Positions 7,020 through 17,407 of a DNA stretch of 64,000 bases are shown here, piece by piece; positions within the stretch are counted from its first letter, which is position 1, and each line of letters opens with the position of its first letter. Under the pieces are notes generated by a model that did no database searches, was not told the DNA's origin, and saw only the letters and a program-made list of their open reading frames with translations. Source of the stretch: JBCCGI01 sp039029355 (GTDB lineage: Bacteria > Planctomycetota > UBA1135 > GCA-002686595); assembly GCA_039029355.1 (NCBI GenBank), contig JBCCGI010000018.1, positions 54,987 through 118,986 on the forward strand. The letters run 5' to 3'. Both the position numbers and the translations under genes were made by a program.

Positions 7020-8324
7020 TTAGCCTCGCTGGGCAAGGAGCGCGGTGAGCTCGGGGCCCGGCCGCATTCCGGTGATGACCTGGATCGCGCGGGCGGCGGC
7101 CTCGCGCACCTTCGGGGCGCGGTCCTCGAGGCAGGCGTGCAGCTCGGGCAGCACGGTCCACGACTTGAGGTAGCCGAGCGTTGAGCAGGCGAGGTAGACG
7201 AGATCGGGCTCGGGCCGCTTGAGTGCGTCGCACACCGAGCGCGCCACCTCGTGCCGGTACAGCCGGTGCCGGGCGACGCGCATGAGAAGGTCGGTCGCCT
7301 CCGCCGGCGGGCCGTGCACGATCCGCGAGAGCTGCTGGGAGGCCTCCTTGGCCCACCACTCCTGCTCAGCCTCGAACCACGCGTTCCAGCGCGACGGGTT
7401 GAGCCCGATGCGCTCGCCGGTCAGAGCCTGCAGCGTCTCGACCGCCTTCTTGGGCACCGCGGGCATCGGGTCGTCGAGCAGCCTCAGCAGCTCCGGCACC
7501 GAGCCGGCGTCGTCCAGCTGGCCCACGGTGTGAGTGGCGATCAGGATCAGCTCGTAGTCGCGTCCGTTCAGGTAGCCGCGCACGCGCCGGAGCACCTCGT
7601 CGTGGAACGGTGGCGCGAGCGTCGCGCCGACGCGTCCCACGTGGACCAGCAGCAGCGGATCCAGGGCGGGATGCTGCCCGAGCCGCCCCGCGAGGACGCC
7701 CAGCCCGTCGCCGCCGCCGTGCTCCGCGACGGCGCTCACCAGGGCGTGGAGCAGCGCGTCGTGGGCCGCGTCGAAGGCGAGCTCGGCATGCGCGACGCCG
7801 CCCGGATCGCGCCCCAGGATGCGGTCGAGGGAGGTCCCGAACTGCGCGCGGTCGACGACGCTCGGGCCCGCTTCGGAGCCGCCGGCGACGCGCGCCAGCA
7901 GCGGCAAGTCCGGGCCCAGGCCGACCTCGCCGAGGATCGCGAGCGCGGCGCGCCGGCGCTCCGGGGCGGTCTCGCCGGCGGTCAGCTCCGCGAGGTGGCC
8001 GACGACCCCCTCGTGGGGCAGCCGGCCCAGCGCCGCGAGCAGGCGACGCTCTTCGTCGCTCCGGAGCCCGACCTCGGTGCGCTCGTCCCCCGGGCTGGGG
8101 AAGCTGCGCGTCTCCACGATCTCGACGACCGCCGGCACGACGACCGACCCGAGCGCGGCGACGTCGTCGGGCGTCCGGTCGGGCGGGCGTTCGCCGGCGC
8201 GCGCGGCGAGCAGCAGCTCGGCGACGCGCTCGGCCTGGCTCGTCCCGGCGGCCCGTGTCGGAGTCGGCGCCGCCCCGAGGGCGGCGACCAGCAGGAAGGG
8301 GAGGTGGAGTTGGAGGCTTGTCAT
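7020..8324 (-). CDS. Secreted HEAT-repeat protein
   Basis: A 434-residue protein with an N-terminal signal peptide (hydrophobic LPFLLVAALGAAP, cleavage near ARAAG-type residues 24-27). The rest is helical and Leu/Ala/Glu-rich with recurrent HEAT/armadillo-like pairs, clearest at SVPELLRLLDDPMPAVPKKAV and again at VLPELHACLEDRAPKVREAA near the C-terminus. Such folds bind other proteins. The ATG overlaps the stop of the PilX-like gene (ATGA, 8324-8321), so the two are translationally coupled, which suggests a periplasmic partner of the pilin-like proteins. Confidence 0.65.
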   Translation of the reverse strand: MTSLQLHLPFLLVAALGAAPTPTRAAGTSQAERVAELLLAARAGERPPDRTPDDVAALGSVVVPAVVEIVETRSFPSPGDERTEVGLRSDEERRLLAALGRLPHEGVVGHLAELTAGETAPERRRAALAILGEVGLGPDLPLLARVAGGSEAGPSVVDRAQFGTSLDRILGRDPGGVAHAELAFDAAHDALLHALVSAVAEHGGGDGLGVLAGRLGQHPALDPLLLVHVGRVGATLAPPFHDEVLRRVRGYLNGRDYELILIATHTVGQLDDAGSVPELLRLLDDPMPAVPKKAVETLQALTGERIGLNPSRWNAWFEAEQEWWAKEASQQLSRIVHGPPAEATDLLMRVARHRLYRHEVARSVCDALKRPEPDLVYLACSTLGYLKSWTVLPELHACLEDRAPKVREAAARAIQVITGMRPGPELTALLAQRG

Positions 8325-10261
8325 GATCCGGTGACTTCCCAGGTGTAGACCTCGCGCGCGAGCAGACCCTCGAAGTCGCCCAACGGCCCGCTGTACTCGC
8401 GCACGTCCCCGAGCAGCGCGCGCCACCGCACGGTCAGGGTCCACTCGTCGGCTGCGGCGTCGGCGCTGGGGGCTCCGTCGGCATCGGCGTCGGGAGCCCG
8501 CACGCCCCAGACCGTGTAGCTGTCGGCGCCGACCGGGTGCCAGTCCTCCGCCGGCCCCTCGTAGCGCTCGGCGCGCCAGCCGTACCAGTGGTCGGCGATC
8601 AACGTCCACGAGCGCATCTCGCGCGCGCTCCCCAGCGGAGCCAGGTCGTCGACGTTCAGCTCGAGCAGGGCCAGGGGGCCCAGTGCCCGGCTGCGGACGC
8701 GCCGCGGCACTTCGTCGATCTGCCAGCTGATGAACCGCGGCAGCGGCACGGCGCCGGAGTTGCCCATCACGCCGCTGTCGAAGTGCAGGCGCGAGTAGGG
8801 CGCCAGCTGGAGGTTGCGCGCGGCGAGCGTGCCGAAGATCTCGAAACCCGCCCCGACCGAGACCTCGGCCTGGGGGCCGTAGACCATGCCGTAGAAGCGC
8901 GAGCTGGCGTTGAGCTCGATCGGGCCGGCGTCGCCGGCGATCTGTAGCGAGAGGTCCTGCGGCGCGCGTCCCGCGACGTCGACCACCGAGCCTTCTTCGA
9001 GCCGGGCCGAGCCCGTCACGTAGACGTTCACCGGGCCGTCGACGTTCTCGATGCTGAGGCGCGCGTCGGCGGTTAGCGAGAGGTCCGAGACCACCAGCGT
9101 GCCCGGCCCCTGCACCACGACCTCCGCCCCCGGGGCGACCGTGATGAAGTCGTACCCGACGTCCGCGGCCGGCAGCACGCGCGGGATGAGCGAGCCGTGG
9201 TTGAAGCCCGGCAGCATGCCCACGCTCGGGACGGTCACGGGCGACAGCGCGAGCTCTGCTGGGCGCGGGCCCACCGTGCCGCTCACCGACGTGCCCGTGC
9301 CGAGGTCGGTGGTCGAGGAGGGACCGGCGACGATGTCGCCGTAGATCTCGACCGCTCCGACCGGACTGTCGATGGTGATGTCGCCGTTCGAGCCCAGGCT
9401 TCCGCCGGCCGTGGTGTGGTAGTCGTAGCTGCTCTCGGCGCTCCCGCTGCTCTCCTCGACGCCTCCCTCGGCGTACTGCACGGTGACGCCGCTCGAGGTC
9501 GTCCCGACGATCGTGATCAGGAACATCGCGAGGTCGAAGTCGTAGACCAGGAGCTGCGCGACGGTCAGGTCGTCGTCGGTCGTGGTCAGCGGCACCCCCG
9601 GGAGCTCGAGGTCGTCCACGTCGATGCTCCGCGCCAGGCGGTACTTCCAGAAGACCTCGACCTCTCCCGACTCCGGCCGCTCGACCATCGACTCGACGCG
9701 GTACCACCAGCCGTCGAAGCTGAGCATCGAGAACTGCGGGTACCACGGGTGGCCGTGCGGGAGCCGCAGGCTGGGAAAGCCGACCTGATCGAAGTAGTCC
9801 GAGGCCTCCGAGTCGTAGCCGTCGATCAGAAACGGGCTCTCGAGCACGAGCGGCTCGACCGAGAAGATCCCGAAGGGGCGCGTCGTGCGGCGCACGGCCA
9901 TCTCGAGCGTCGAACGCCCGCGCCCGTAGAGCCCGGTGCTCTCGAGGCGCAGCAGGTCTTCGTCGTCGTCCGGCAGGGGCGGCGCCAGATCCACCCACAC
10001 CAGTCCGCCGCCGTAGGTGGTCGGCGCGGCGATCGAGCCGATCGCTCCGGTCCCGCCGGTGCCGAGGCTGACGTACGACTCGCTCAACCCGGCCTCGGCC
10101 AGGTAGAAGGCCTGGCGGTCGTCGGTGGCGGCCTCCTGGCGCCGCGTGGTCGCGCCGGTCAGCTGCAGGATCGCGAGCGACAGCACCGCGACGCTCGTCA
10201 CGACGAGGAGTGCCAGGATCAGCGCCGAGCCCGACCGCCCGGTCGCCCTACGGCGCCACAT
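8321..10261 (-). CDS. PilX-type minor pilin-like protein with large exported domain
   Basis: A 646-residue protein. Residues 11-35 (GSALILALLVVTSVAVLSLAIL) match the PilX N-terminal family, a prepilin-like helix lacking the usual Glu5. The FYLAEAGLSES segment that follows is typical of this group. The remaining 580 residues are rich in beta-strands, Gly, Ser and Asp and contain adhesin-like repeats; this is far larger than a normal pilin. It overlaps the preceding pseudopilin frame by 14 bases. It probably sits at the tip of, or helps initiate, a type IV pilus/type II pseudopilus. Confidence 0.7.
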   Translation of the reverse strand: MWRRRATGRSGSALILALLVVTSVAVLSLAILQLTGATTRRQEAATDDRQAFYLAEAGLSESYVSLGTGGTGAIGSIAAPTTYGGGLVWVDLAPPLPDDDEDLLRLESTGLYGRGRSTLEMAVRRTTRPFGIFSVEPLVLESPFLIDGYDSEASDYFDQVGFPSLRLPHGHPWYPQFSMLSFDGWWYRVESMVERPESGEVEVFWKYRLARSIDVDDLELPGVPLTTTDDDLTVAQLLVYDFDLAMFLITIVGTTSSGVTVQYAEGGVEESSGSAESSYDYHTTAGGSLGSNGDITIDSPVGAVEIYGDIVAGPSSTTDLGTGTSVSGTVGPRPAELALSPVTVPSVGMLPGFNHGSLIPRVLPAADVGYDFITVAPGAEVVVQGPGTLVVSDLSLTADARLSIENVDGPVNVYVTGSARLEEGSVVDVAGRAPQDLSLQIAGDAGPIELNASSRFYGMVYGPQAEVSVGAGFEIFGTLAARNLQLAPYSRLHFDSGVMGNSGAVPLPRFISWQIDEVPRRVRSRALGPLALLELNVDDLAPLGSAREMRSWTLIADHWYGWRAERYEGPAEDWHPVGADSYTVWGVRAPDADADGAPSADAAADEWTLTVRWRALLGDVREYSGPLGDFEGLLAREVYTWEVTGS

Positions 10262-10874
10262 CCGGTTCCTCGTCCTCGTGGCGGCAGGTCACCGTGGTCT
10301 GCACCGTCGTGACGATCGGCTCGCCGTCGTCGGTCTGGCGCGCCAGCGAAAGGCGGATGGTCACGGCGCGGCGGTCCACGACGAACGAGAGCCCCTTCTC
10401 GTCGATGATCCCGTTGCCGTTGTCGTCCATGCCGTTCGGGATCTCGCCTTCGAGGTAGGGGCGCACCAGGTTGGTCCACACCACGCGCTGCGAGTCGGCC
10501 TCGTCGGGGTTGCTGGCCCAGAAGAGCTTGGACTCGTTGACGTCCTCTAGTCCGATCATCTCCGGGTCGCTCCAGACGACCTCGCCGTCCTCGATCCCGA
10601 GGTGCACCTGGTAGCGCAGGTCCTCGGTGGTGAAGGGCGCGTCCGCCGCCGGCTGCAGGCTCTCGCGGCTGGAGCCCAGGATGGCCTTGGCGATGCGCTC
10701 GAGGACGACCTCGGCCTGGTCCTCGAGCATCACTTCGGCGGTGTCCTCGGTCGAGGCCTCGGTCGCGGAGCTCAGGACGGTCACCCCCTGGTAGGCGATG
10801 ACCGCCAGGAGTGTGATGGCGAGGATGACCTCGACCAGGGTGGCGCCGCTTCGGGAGTGGAGGAGTCGTGGCAT
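10248..10874 (-). CDS. Minor pseudopilin (PilW/GspJ-like)
   Basis: A 208-residue protein with a class III signal: short basic leader ending RSG, cut before ATLVEVILAITLLAVIAYQG, with Glu at position 5. The rest is a soluble domain with a DDNGNG calcium-loop-like stretch near residue 144, a feature seen in some GspJ/GspG proteins. It begins three bases after the stop of the PilV-like gene. Assignment as PilW/GspJ rests on gene order (second of the minor pilin set) and size. Confidence 0.7.
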   Translation of the reverse strand: MPRLLHSRSGATLVEVILAITLLAVIAYQGVTVLSSATEASTEDTAEVMLEDQAEVVLERIAKAILGSSRESLQPAADAPFTTEDLRYQVHLGIEDGEVVWSDPEMIGLEDVNESKLFWASNPDEADSQRVVWTNLVRPYLEGEIPNGMDDNGNGIIDEKGLSFVVDRRAVTIRLSLARQTDDGEPIVTTVQTTVTCRHEDEEPDVAP

Positions 10875-10877
10875 GGC

Positions 10878-11474
10878 TTAGTCCTGGCGAAACTCGGTCA
10901 ACACGGTCTGCATCACGAGCGTGCGCGGGCCAAGCGCGCCTTGCCAACTCACCTCGACGCGCACCGGCAGCACGCGGTAGTCGAGGGAGTGATCCTGGTC
11001 ATCGACGATACTGTCGAGGTTGAGGTCGCGTGGTAGCCCCAGGTCGGGGAGCACGGCGTCCTCGCGGACTTGCCAGATCGGGGTCGGACCGCCGCCCGAC
11101 ACGTCGATCGCGGGCAGGAAGATCTCGGCCACCCGCGCGTCCGCGGCGTCGAGACGCGGCGCGATGCCCTCGATCGCGAAGCGGTTGCCGGGCGCCGTCC
11201 CGGGACCGCTCGGGTCGTCGAAGGGCTCCGCGTTGTAGAGCGGGAAGATGCTCGCGAGGTCCTCGTTCCGCATCTGCTCGAGCACGGAGCGCACCGCCAG
11301 CGTGACGCGGCGGTTCTCGCGGTGGATGTTCTTCTGCCGCGCGGCCGCGGCGATGGTGCTGAACAGCATCGACGCCGCGATCGCGATGATCGGCAGCGCG
11401 ATGAGGACTTCGAGCAGCGAGAAGCCCGTCGTCGGGCGTGTGCTCGTGCGCGGATAGGGGTGAGGGGTGATCAA
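10878..11474 (-). CDS. Minor pseudopilin (PilV/GspI-like)
   Basis: A 198-residue protein with a 17-residue leader ending TTG and a prepilin helix FSLLEVLIALPIIAIAASML, Glu at +5. The C-terminal half has alternating strands. It is the first gene of a five-gene minus operon (PilV-, PilW-, PilX-like, HEAT, HAMP) whose promoter must lie in the 11475-11782 gap. No prepilin peptidase is in the window. Confidence 0.7.
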   Translation of the reverse strand: MITPHPYPRTSTRPTTGFSLLEVLIALPIIAIAASMLFSTIAAAARQKNIHRENRRVTLAVRSVLEQMRNEDLASIFPLYNAEPFDDPSGPGTAPGNRFAIEGIAPRLDAADARVAEIFLPAIDVSGGGPTPIWQVREDAVLPDLGLPRDLNLDSIVDDQDHSLDYRVLPVRVEVSWQGALGPRTLVMQTVLTEFRQD

Positions 11475-11782
11475 GACGCTCTCGCGAGACGGGGCTAGCG
11501 CTCACGAAAGACTCGGGTTCCGGCGCGCGCGATCTTGAGGCCCGAGGCTCCGCGCGGAAGATCCACAACATCGCGCGCGCCGCGACGCTCCGATCACGCC
11601 GTGCGCGCGGCACCCCCGGCATCGGCGTCGCACGCGAGCGCGACTAGCTTCGGAACGTCGAGCGCTGGTTTCTCGACGAAGAACCCACCGAGGGGCTATT
11701 CAATGCTCAAGCTGCGGCGGGGCTCAGCTGCGAGGGGGCTTTGGGGGCCGTGCGCGTCGCTCGGCCCCCATTGCCGGGTCGC
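11475..11782. other. Non-coding gap between pruA and the minor pilin operon
   Basis: This 308-base gap lies behind the pruA stop and in front of the minor pilin operon. It holds the hairpin at 11742-11770 and must hold the promoter of the pilin operon, but no convincing -35/-10 pair stands out. An 83-codon plus-strand frame here is Arg/Ser-rich with no recognisable features and is not called. Confidence 0.5.
11742..11770 (-). terminator. Hairpin downstream of pruA
   Basis: TGGGGGCCG and CGGCCCCCA form a perfect nine-pair stem with an 11-base loop, 13 bases past the pruA stop. No T-run follows, so it may be a rho-independent-like or mRNA-end hairpin. Confidence 0.55.
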
Positions 11783-13417
<1,635 letters not shown>

Positions 13418-13574
13418 GGTTCCGTTCGAAGAGCAGGGGGGACGTGACCAGCGCGAGAGAGTAGCCCAGGCCGGCCCGGGTTGTCGACGGGCGGCCCTTG
13501 GCGAGCGGGCGGCCTGGGGCCATCATGGGGCCGCCCCCCGGGGCCCACCCCAGAATCCAGGAGACTCCCCCGAC

Positions 13575-14321
13575 ATGAAGCGTCCGCTGCGCCCGTCGAC
13601 CCGGCGATCCACCGTTTCCGCGTTCCTGGCGCTCGTCTGCGCGGGAGCCTCGTCCTCATGTGTCCTGGCCGTCCACGACGAGGGCTCGTCGGACTTCGGC
13701 TCGGGCCGGTCCAAGAGCTCGCTGGTCAGCGCCAACGTCAAGGACTCGGGCGGCCCCAGCGGCTCCTCCGAGATGGATCTCGAGCTGGCGGAGCTCGGCC
13801 TCGAGGTCGCGCGCCACGAGGCTGCGGGCAGCCGCTTCCAGGCCGAGGCCGCGCTCGAGCTGGCCGCGCTCGAGCTCGACCAGGCACGCCAGGCGCTGAG
13901 CCAGGCCGAGGCCGACGGCAGCCTCAAGCTCGACGAGGCCCAGCTCGACCTGCAGCGCGCGACCAACCGCCTGATCGAGCAGAAGGCCGAGCTGGCCGAG
14001 CTCGAGTCGATGTACGCCGAGGAGGAGTTCGCGCAGAAGACCAAGGAGCTGGTGCTCACCCGCGGCAAGAGTCAGGTCGCGATGGCCGAGGCGGGGCTCA
14101 TGCTCGCCAAGCAGCGGATGAAGCTGCTCGAGAGCATGCAGCTGCCCGCCGAGCAGGCGAAGAAGTCGCTCGCCGTCCAGAAGGCCGAGCTCGGGCTGCA
14201 GAAGGCCGAGGCCGGGCTCAAGCAGGCCGAGCTCAAGGGCCGCGTGCAGGTGCTGCAGGCGGAGAAGAAGCTCGCCGAGACGCGCGACAAGAGCGCCGAC
14301 GACGGGGAGAAGAAGGAATGA
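13575..14321 (+). CDS. Exported coiled-coil protein, possible lipoprotein
   Basis: A 248-residue protein with a hydrophobic leader (FLALVCAGASSSC), a short Ser/Gly-rich linker, then about 180 residues of almost uninterrupted heptad-like Ala/Leu/Glu/Lys helix. C29 could be lipidated, although the lipobox is weak. The family is not recognised. Its stop overlaps the start of the next gene by four bases (ATGA), so it is coupled to the terpenoid-cyclase-fold protein. A structural or spacer role in the envelope is inference. Confidence 0.6.
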   Translation: MKRPLRPSTRRSTVSAFLALVCAGASSSCVLAVHDEGSSDFGSGRSKSSLVSANVKDSGGPSGSSEMDLELAELGLEVARHEAAGSRFQAEAALELAALELDQARQALSQAEADGSLKLDEAQLDLQRATNRLIEQKAELAELESMYAEEEFAQKTKELVLTRGKSQVAMAEAGLMLAKQRMKLLESMQLPAEQAKKSLAVQKAELGLQKAEAGLKQAELKGRVQVLQAEKKLAETRDKSADDGEKKE

Positions 14322-15493
14322 CTTCCGGCCGCGGTCGACGGGCCTTCCTGGCCGCGCTGGCGGCGCTCGCGTGCGCGGCGGCCTCGCCCGCCGCCGCGCA
14401 GGACGAGGTCCCCAAGTCGATGACGGCCGAGGAGGCGCGCCCCGCCATGGAGCACGCGCTCGACTGGCTGCTCGCGAACCAGCGCGAGGACGGGGCCTGG
14501 GGGACGGGCGTGAACGACGTCCTGTGGGAGTCGGGCTTTTCGGTCGAGACCTACTACACCTGGCAGGTCGCGGCCCACGGGCTGGTCTGCCTGGCGCTGC
14601 TGGAAGTGCCCGAGACGCCCGAGCGGCGGGCGGCGCTCGAGCGCGGCCTGGAGTGGCTCTGCACGGCGCGCGAGCCCAAGCGCGGCAGCGACTGGGACTC
14701 GGACTTCGTGTGGAGCGGGCTCTACGGTTCGGTGGCCTGCGTGGCCGCGGCGACCGACCCGCGCTTCCAGGAGGGCGAGTGGCCCGGGCTGCTCGAGAAG
14801 GCCGGGCGTACCTACCTCGGCATCCTCGAGCGCAACCAGGTGCCGACCGGCGGCTGGGCCTACTACGACGACCCGATCTACTCGCGTCGCCCCAAGTGGG
14901 CCACCAGCTTCTGCACCGCGCTGGTGCTCCCGACGCTGCAGGAGGCCCTTGGGCTCGGCTGGCTCTCCGATCCAGCGATCCTGGCGCGCGCCACCCGCTA
15001 CGTCGAGCGCTGCGCGGTCCCCGACGGGGCCTACGAGTACGACCTGAACCCCGTCCCGCGTATCAACGGCGGCGAGCACATCAACCGCATCCAGGGCAGC
15101 CTGGGTCGCACCCAGGTCTGCAACTGGGGGCTCCGCGAGGTGGGCGTCGACAAGATCACCGAAGACCGCGTTCGCGAGGGGGTCGAGGTTTTCTTCGACG
15201 AGCACCGCTTCCTCGACGTGGCGCGCCTGCGACCGATCCCGCACGAGGCTTACTACGCCAACGCGGGCTACTTCTACTTCTTCGGCCACTACTACGCGGC
15301 GCGTGCGATCAACCTGCTGCCGGCGGAGGAGCGCGAGGCCTTCCACGCCAAGCTCCGCCCGCACCTCGTCAAGGTGCAGCGCCGCGACGGCTCGTCCACC
15401 GACTTCCACGATTCGCTGACCATGAAGGTCGCGGGCACCGCCTACCTGGCGCTGTCGCTCTCCCTCGGCATGCCGCAGGAGAAGGCTCCTTAG
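14318..15493 (+). CDS. Secreted prenyltransferase/squalene-cyclase-fold repeat protein
   Basis: A 391-residue protein with a signal peptide ending ASPAAA. The mature part has alpha-toroid repeats of the squalene oxidase/terpenoid cyclase type: ALDWLLANQREDGAWG, a later ILERNQVPTGGWAYYDD, and GGEHINRIQGSLGR. The catalytic DxDD motif of squalene-hopene cyclases is not evident, so this is probably not a cyclase. Planctomycetes carry many exported proteins of this fold with unknown function. It is translationally coupled to the preceding coiled-coil protein. Confidence 0.65.
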   Translation: MTSGRGRRAFLAALAALACAAASPAAAQDEVPKSMTAEEARPAMEHALDWLLANQREDGAWGTGVNDVLWESGFSVETYYTWQVAAHGLVCLALLEVPETPERRAALERGLEWLCTAREPKRGSDWDSDFVWSGLYGSVACVAAATDPRFQEGEWPGLLEKAGRTYLGILERNQVPTGGWAYYDDPIYSRRPKWATSFCTALVLPTLQEALGLGWLSDPAILARATRYVERCAVPDGAYEYDLNPVPRINGGEHINRIQGSLGRTQVCNWGLREVGVDKITEDRVREGVEVFFDEHRFLDVARLRPIPHEAYYANAGYFYFFGHYYAARAINLLPAEEREAFHAKLRPHLVKVQRRDGSSTDFHDSLTMKVAGTAYLALSLSLGMPQEKAP

Positions 15494-15518
15494 CGGCTTC
15501 GCAGCCCCCCCCAGACCC

Positions 15519-16451
15519 GTGCCTCCCACCTCCCCCTCGTCGTCGACCGCGTCGCGTCCCGTCCTCGCGGAGCTCCTCTCCGGCCGCCTCCAACCCGCCG
15601 CCCACGAGTGGCTGCGCAAGGCCGAAGACGAGGTCTCCGCCGGCGCCGAGAGCGCGCGCTTCGCGGCGCTGCTCTCGCTCGCGTCGCGCTACGCGAAGCG
15701 CGACGCGCTGGCCCCGACCGTCGCCGGGCGCGAGCGGGCCGCGACCGCGCTGCCCGGCTGGAACCCCGAGCGCTGGACCGTCCAGGAGGCCGCCCGCGTC
15801 GCGCTGGTGCTGGCGCGCCCCGACCTGGCGGAGGAGTCCGGCGCCGCCGCGGTCGAGGAGGCCTTCCGCTACGCCGACGAGGGCGAGCTGTGCGCCCTCT
15901 ACCGCTCGCTGCCGCACCTGCCCGCGCCCGAGCGCTTCCTGTGGCGCGCGGCCGAGGGCTGCCGCACCAACATGGTCTCGGTGTTCGAGGCCGACGTGCT
16001 CGACACGCCCTACCCGGCGCGCTTCTTCGACGACGTGGCCTGGAACCAGGCCGTCATCAAGACGGTGTTCCTCGACGCGCCGCTCTGGCGGCTGTTCGGG
16101 CTCGACGGGCGGCTCTCGGACGAGCTTGCCCGCATGGCGCTCGACCTGGTCGACGAGCGCCGCAGCGCGCACCGCGACGTGCAGCACGAGCTCTGGCTGG
16201 CGCTCGGCGCCGGCGGCGTCTCGCACGCCGGCGAGCGTGGCCGCGCCGCGCTCGAGCGCGAGATCGACGCATCCAACCCCAACGCGCTCGGGCGCCGGGC
16301 CGCGGCCTACGCCCTCGCACGCTGCGGGGAGACGGCCACCCTGTCCTCTTACCTCGACGCCGAACAGGACGCGCTCGTCGCCACCGCGATGCGCGACGCC
16401 CTCGACGGCAACCTATCCCAAGAGGCCTTCCGGGCCCTGGATCCCCGCTGA
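15519..16451 (+). CDS. eboA: EboA-domain protein
   Basis: A 310-residue helical cytoplasmic protein from a GTG start. It matches the EboA family in character: LLSLASRYAKRDAL near the N-terminus, the LPGWNPERWTVQEAAR segment, then FFDDVAWNQAVIKTVFLDAPLWRLFGLD in the middle. EboA is the first product of the ebo operon, known from bacteria and acquired by eustigmatophyte algal plastids; its biochemical role is unknown, though the operon has been linked to export of a prenylated or secondary metabolite precursor. Eleven bases separate it from a TatD-type gene, the expected neighbour. Confidence 0.75.
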   Translation: MPPTSPSSSTASRPVLAELLSGRLQPAAHEWLRKAEDEVSAGAESARFAALLSLASRYAKRDALAPTVAGRERAATALPGWNPERWTVQEAARVALVLARPDLAEESGAAAVEEAFRYADEGELCALYRSLPHLPAPERFLWRAAEGCRTNMVSVFEADVLDTPYPARFFDDVAWNQAVIKTVFLDAPLWRLFGLDGRLSDELARMALDLVDERRSAHRDVQHELWLALGAGGVSHAGERGRAALEREIDASNPNALGRRAAAYALARCGETATLSSYLDAEQDALVATAMRDALDGNLSQEAFRALDPR

Positions 16452-16462
16452 GCCGAAAGCCG

Positions 16463-17359
16463 ATGCGTTTCATCGATCCCCACATCCACGTCACCAGCCG
16501 CACCACCGACGACCTGCAGGCCATGGCCTCGGCCGGTATCCGCGCCGTCATCGAGCCCGCCTTCTGGCTGGGGCAGCCACGCACGCGTGTGGGCTCGTTC
16601 ATCGACTACTTCTCGTCGCTCCTCGGCTGGGAGCGCTTCCGCGCCGCGCAGTTCGGCGTGGCGCACTACTGCGCGATCGGGCTGAACTCGAAGGAGGCGA
16701 ACGACGAGGGGCTCGCGCGCGAAGTGCTGGAGCTGCTGCCGCGCTACGCGCTCAAGGAGGGCGTCGTCGCGGTCGGCGAGATCGGCTACGACGAGATCAC
16801 CCCCGCTGAGGAGCACGCCTACGAGCACCAGCTCCAGTTCGCGAAGGACCACGACATGGTCGTGATGGTCCACTCGCCGCACCGCGACAAGAAGCGCGGC
16901 ATCGTGCGCTCGATCGACGTCGCCAAGAACGTCGGCGTGCCGATGGAGAAGTTCGTCGTCGACCACAACAACGAGGAGACGGTCGACGACACGCTGAACG
17001 CGGGCGCCTGGGCGGCGTTCACGATCTACCCGCACACGAAGATGGGCTCGGAGCGCATGTGCGATATCGTGCAGAAGTACGGCTCCGACCGGATCATCGT
17101 CGACAGCTCGGCGGACTGGGGCGTCTCGGACCCGCTCTCGGTGCCGAAGACCGCCAAGCTGATGCTCGAGCGCGGCATCGACGCCGCCGACGTCGAGAAG
17201 ACGACCTGGCAGAACGCGCTCGACGTCTACGGCCAGAGCGGGCAGATCGACATGGACGCGCTGCTGCGCGCTCCCGAGATCGACCAGACGCAGCTCTTCG
17301 CCGACAACTCGGTGCTGCGCGGGCAGGAGCCGCGGGTCGACGTCTCGGTGCCCAACTAG
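16463..17359 (+). CDS. TatD-family metal-dependent hydrolase (EboB-type)
   Basis: A 298-residue TIM-barrel hydrolase. The metal-binding HxH is in FIDPHIHVTSRTTDD at the N-terminus; GEIGYDEIT, VMVHSPHRDKK and FVVDHNNEET supply the further Glu and His ligands, and DSSADWG near the C-terminus the final Asp. TatD proteins are nucleases or phosphoesterases; in ebo operons the TatD-like member is EboB. Placement directly after the eboA gene supports that. The UbiA, sugar-phosphate cyclase and later ebo genes do not follow here; the next gene is an unrelated membrane protein. Confidence 0.78.
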   Translation: MRFIDPHIHVTSRTTDDLQAMASAGIRAVIEPAFWLGQPRTRVGSFIDYFSSLLGWERFRAAQFGVAHYCAIGLNSKEANDEGLAREVLELLPRYALKEGVVAVGEIGYDEITPAEEHAYEHQLQFAKDHDMVVMVHSPHRDKKRGIVRSIDVAKNVGVPMEKFVVDHNNEETVDDTLNAGAWAAFTIYPHTKMGSERMCDIVQKYGSDRIIVDSSADWGVSDPLSVPKTAKLMLERGIDAADVEKTTWQNALDVYGQSGQIDMDALLRAPEIDQTQLFADNSVLRGQEPRVDVSVPN

Positions 17360-17407
17360 CGGCGCTCGCCGGGGCGCGGGGGCCGAGCGCCTTCCGCCCG
17401 GGCCTCG

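Noticed and set aside
14318..15493. Calling the toroid protein a squalene-hopene cyclase.
   Set aside because: The catalytic DxDD motif is not seen and the protein is exported and short for a cyclase.
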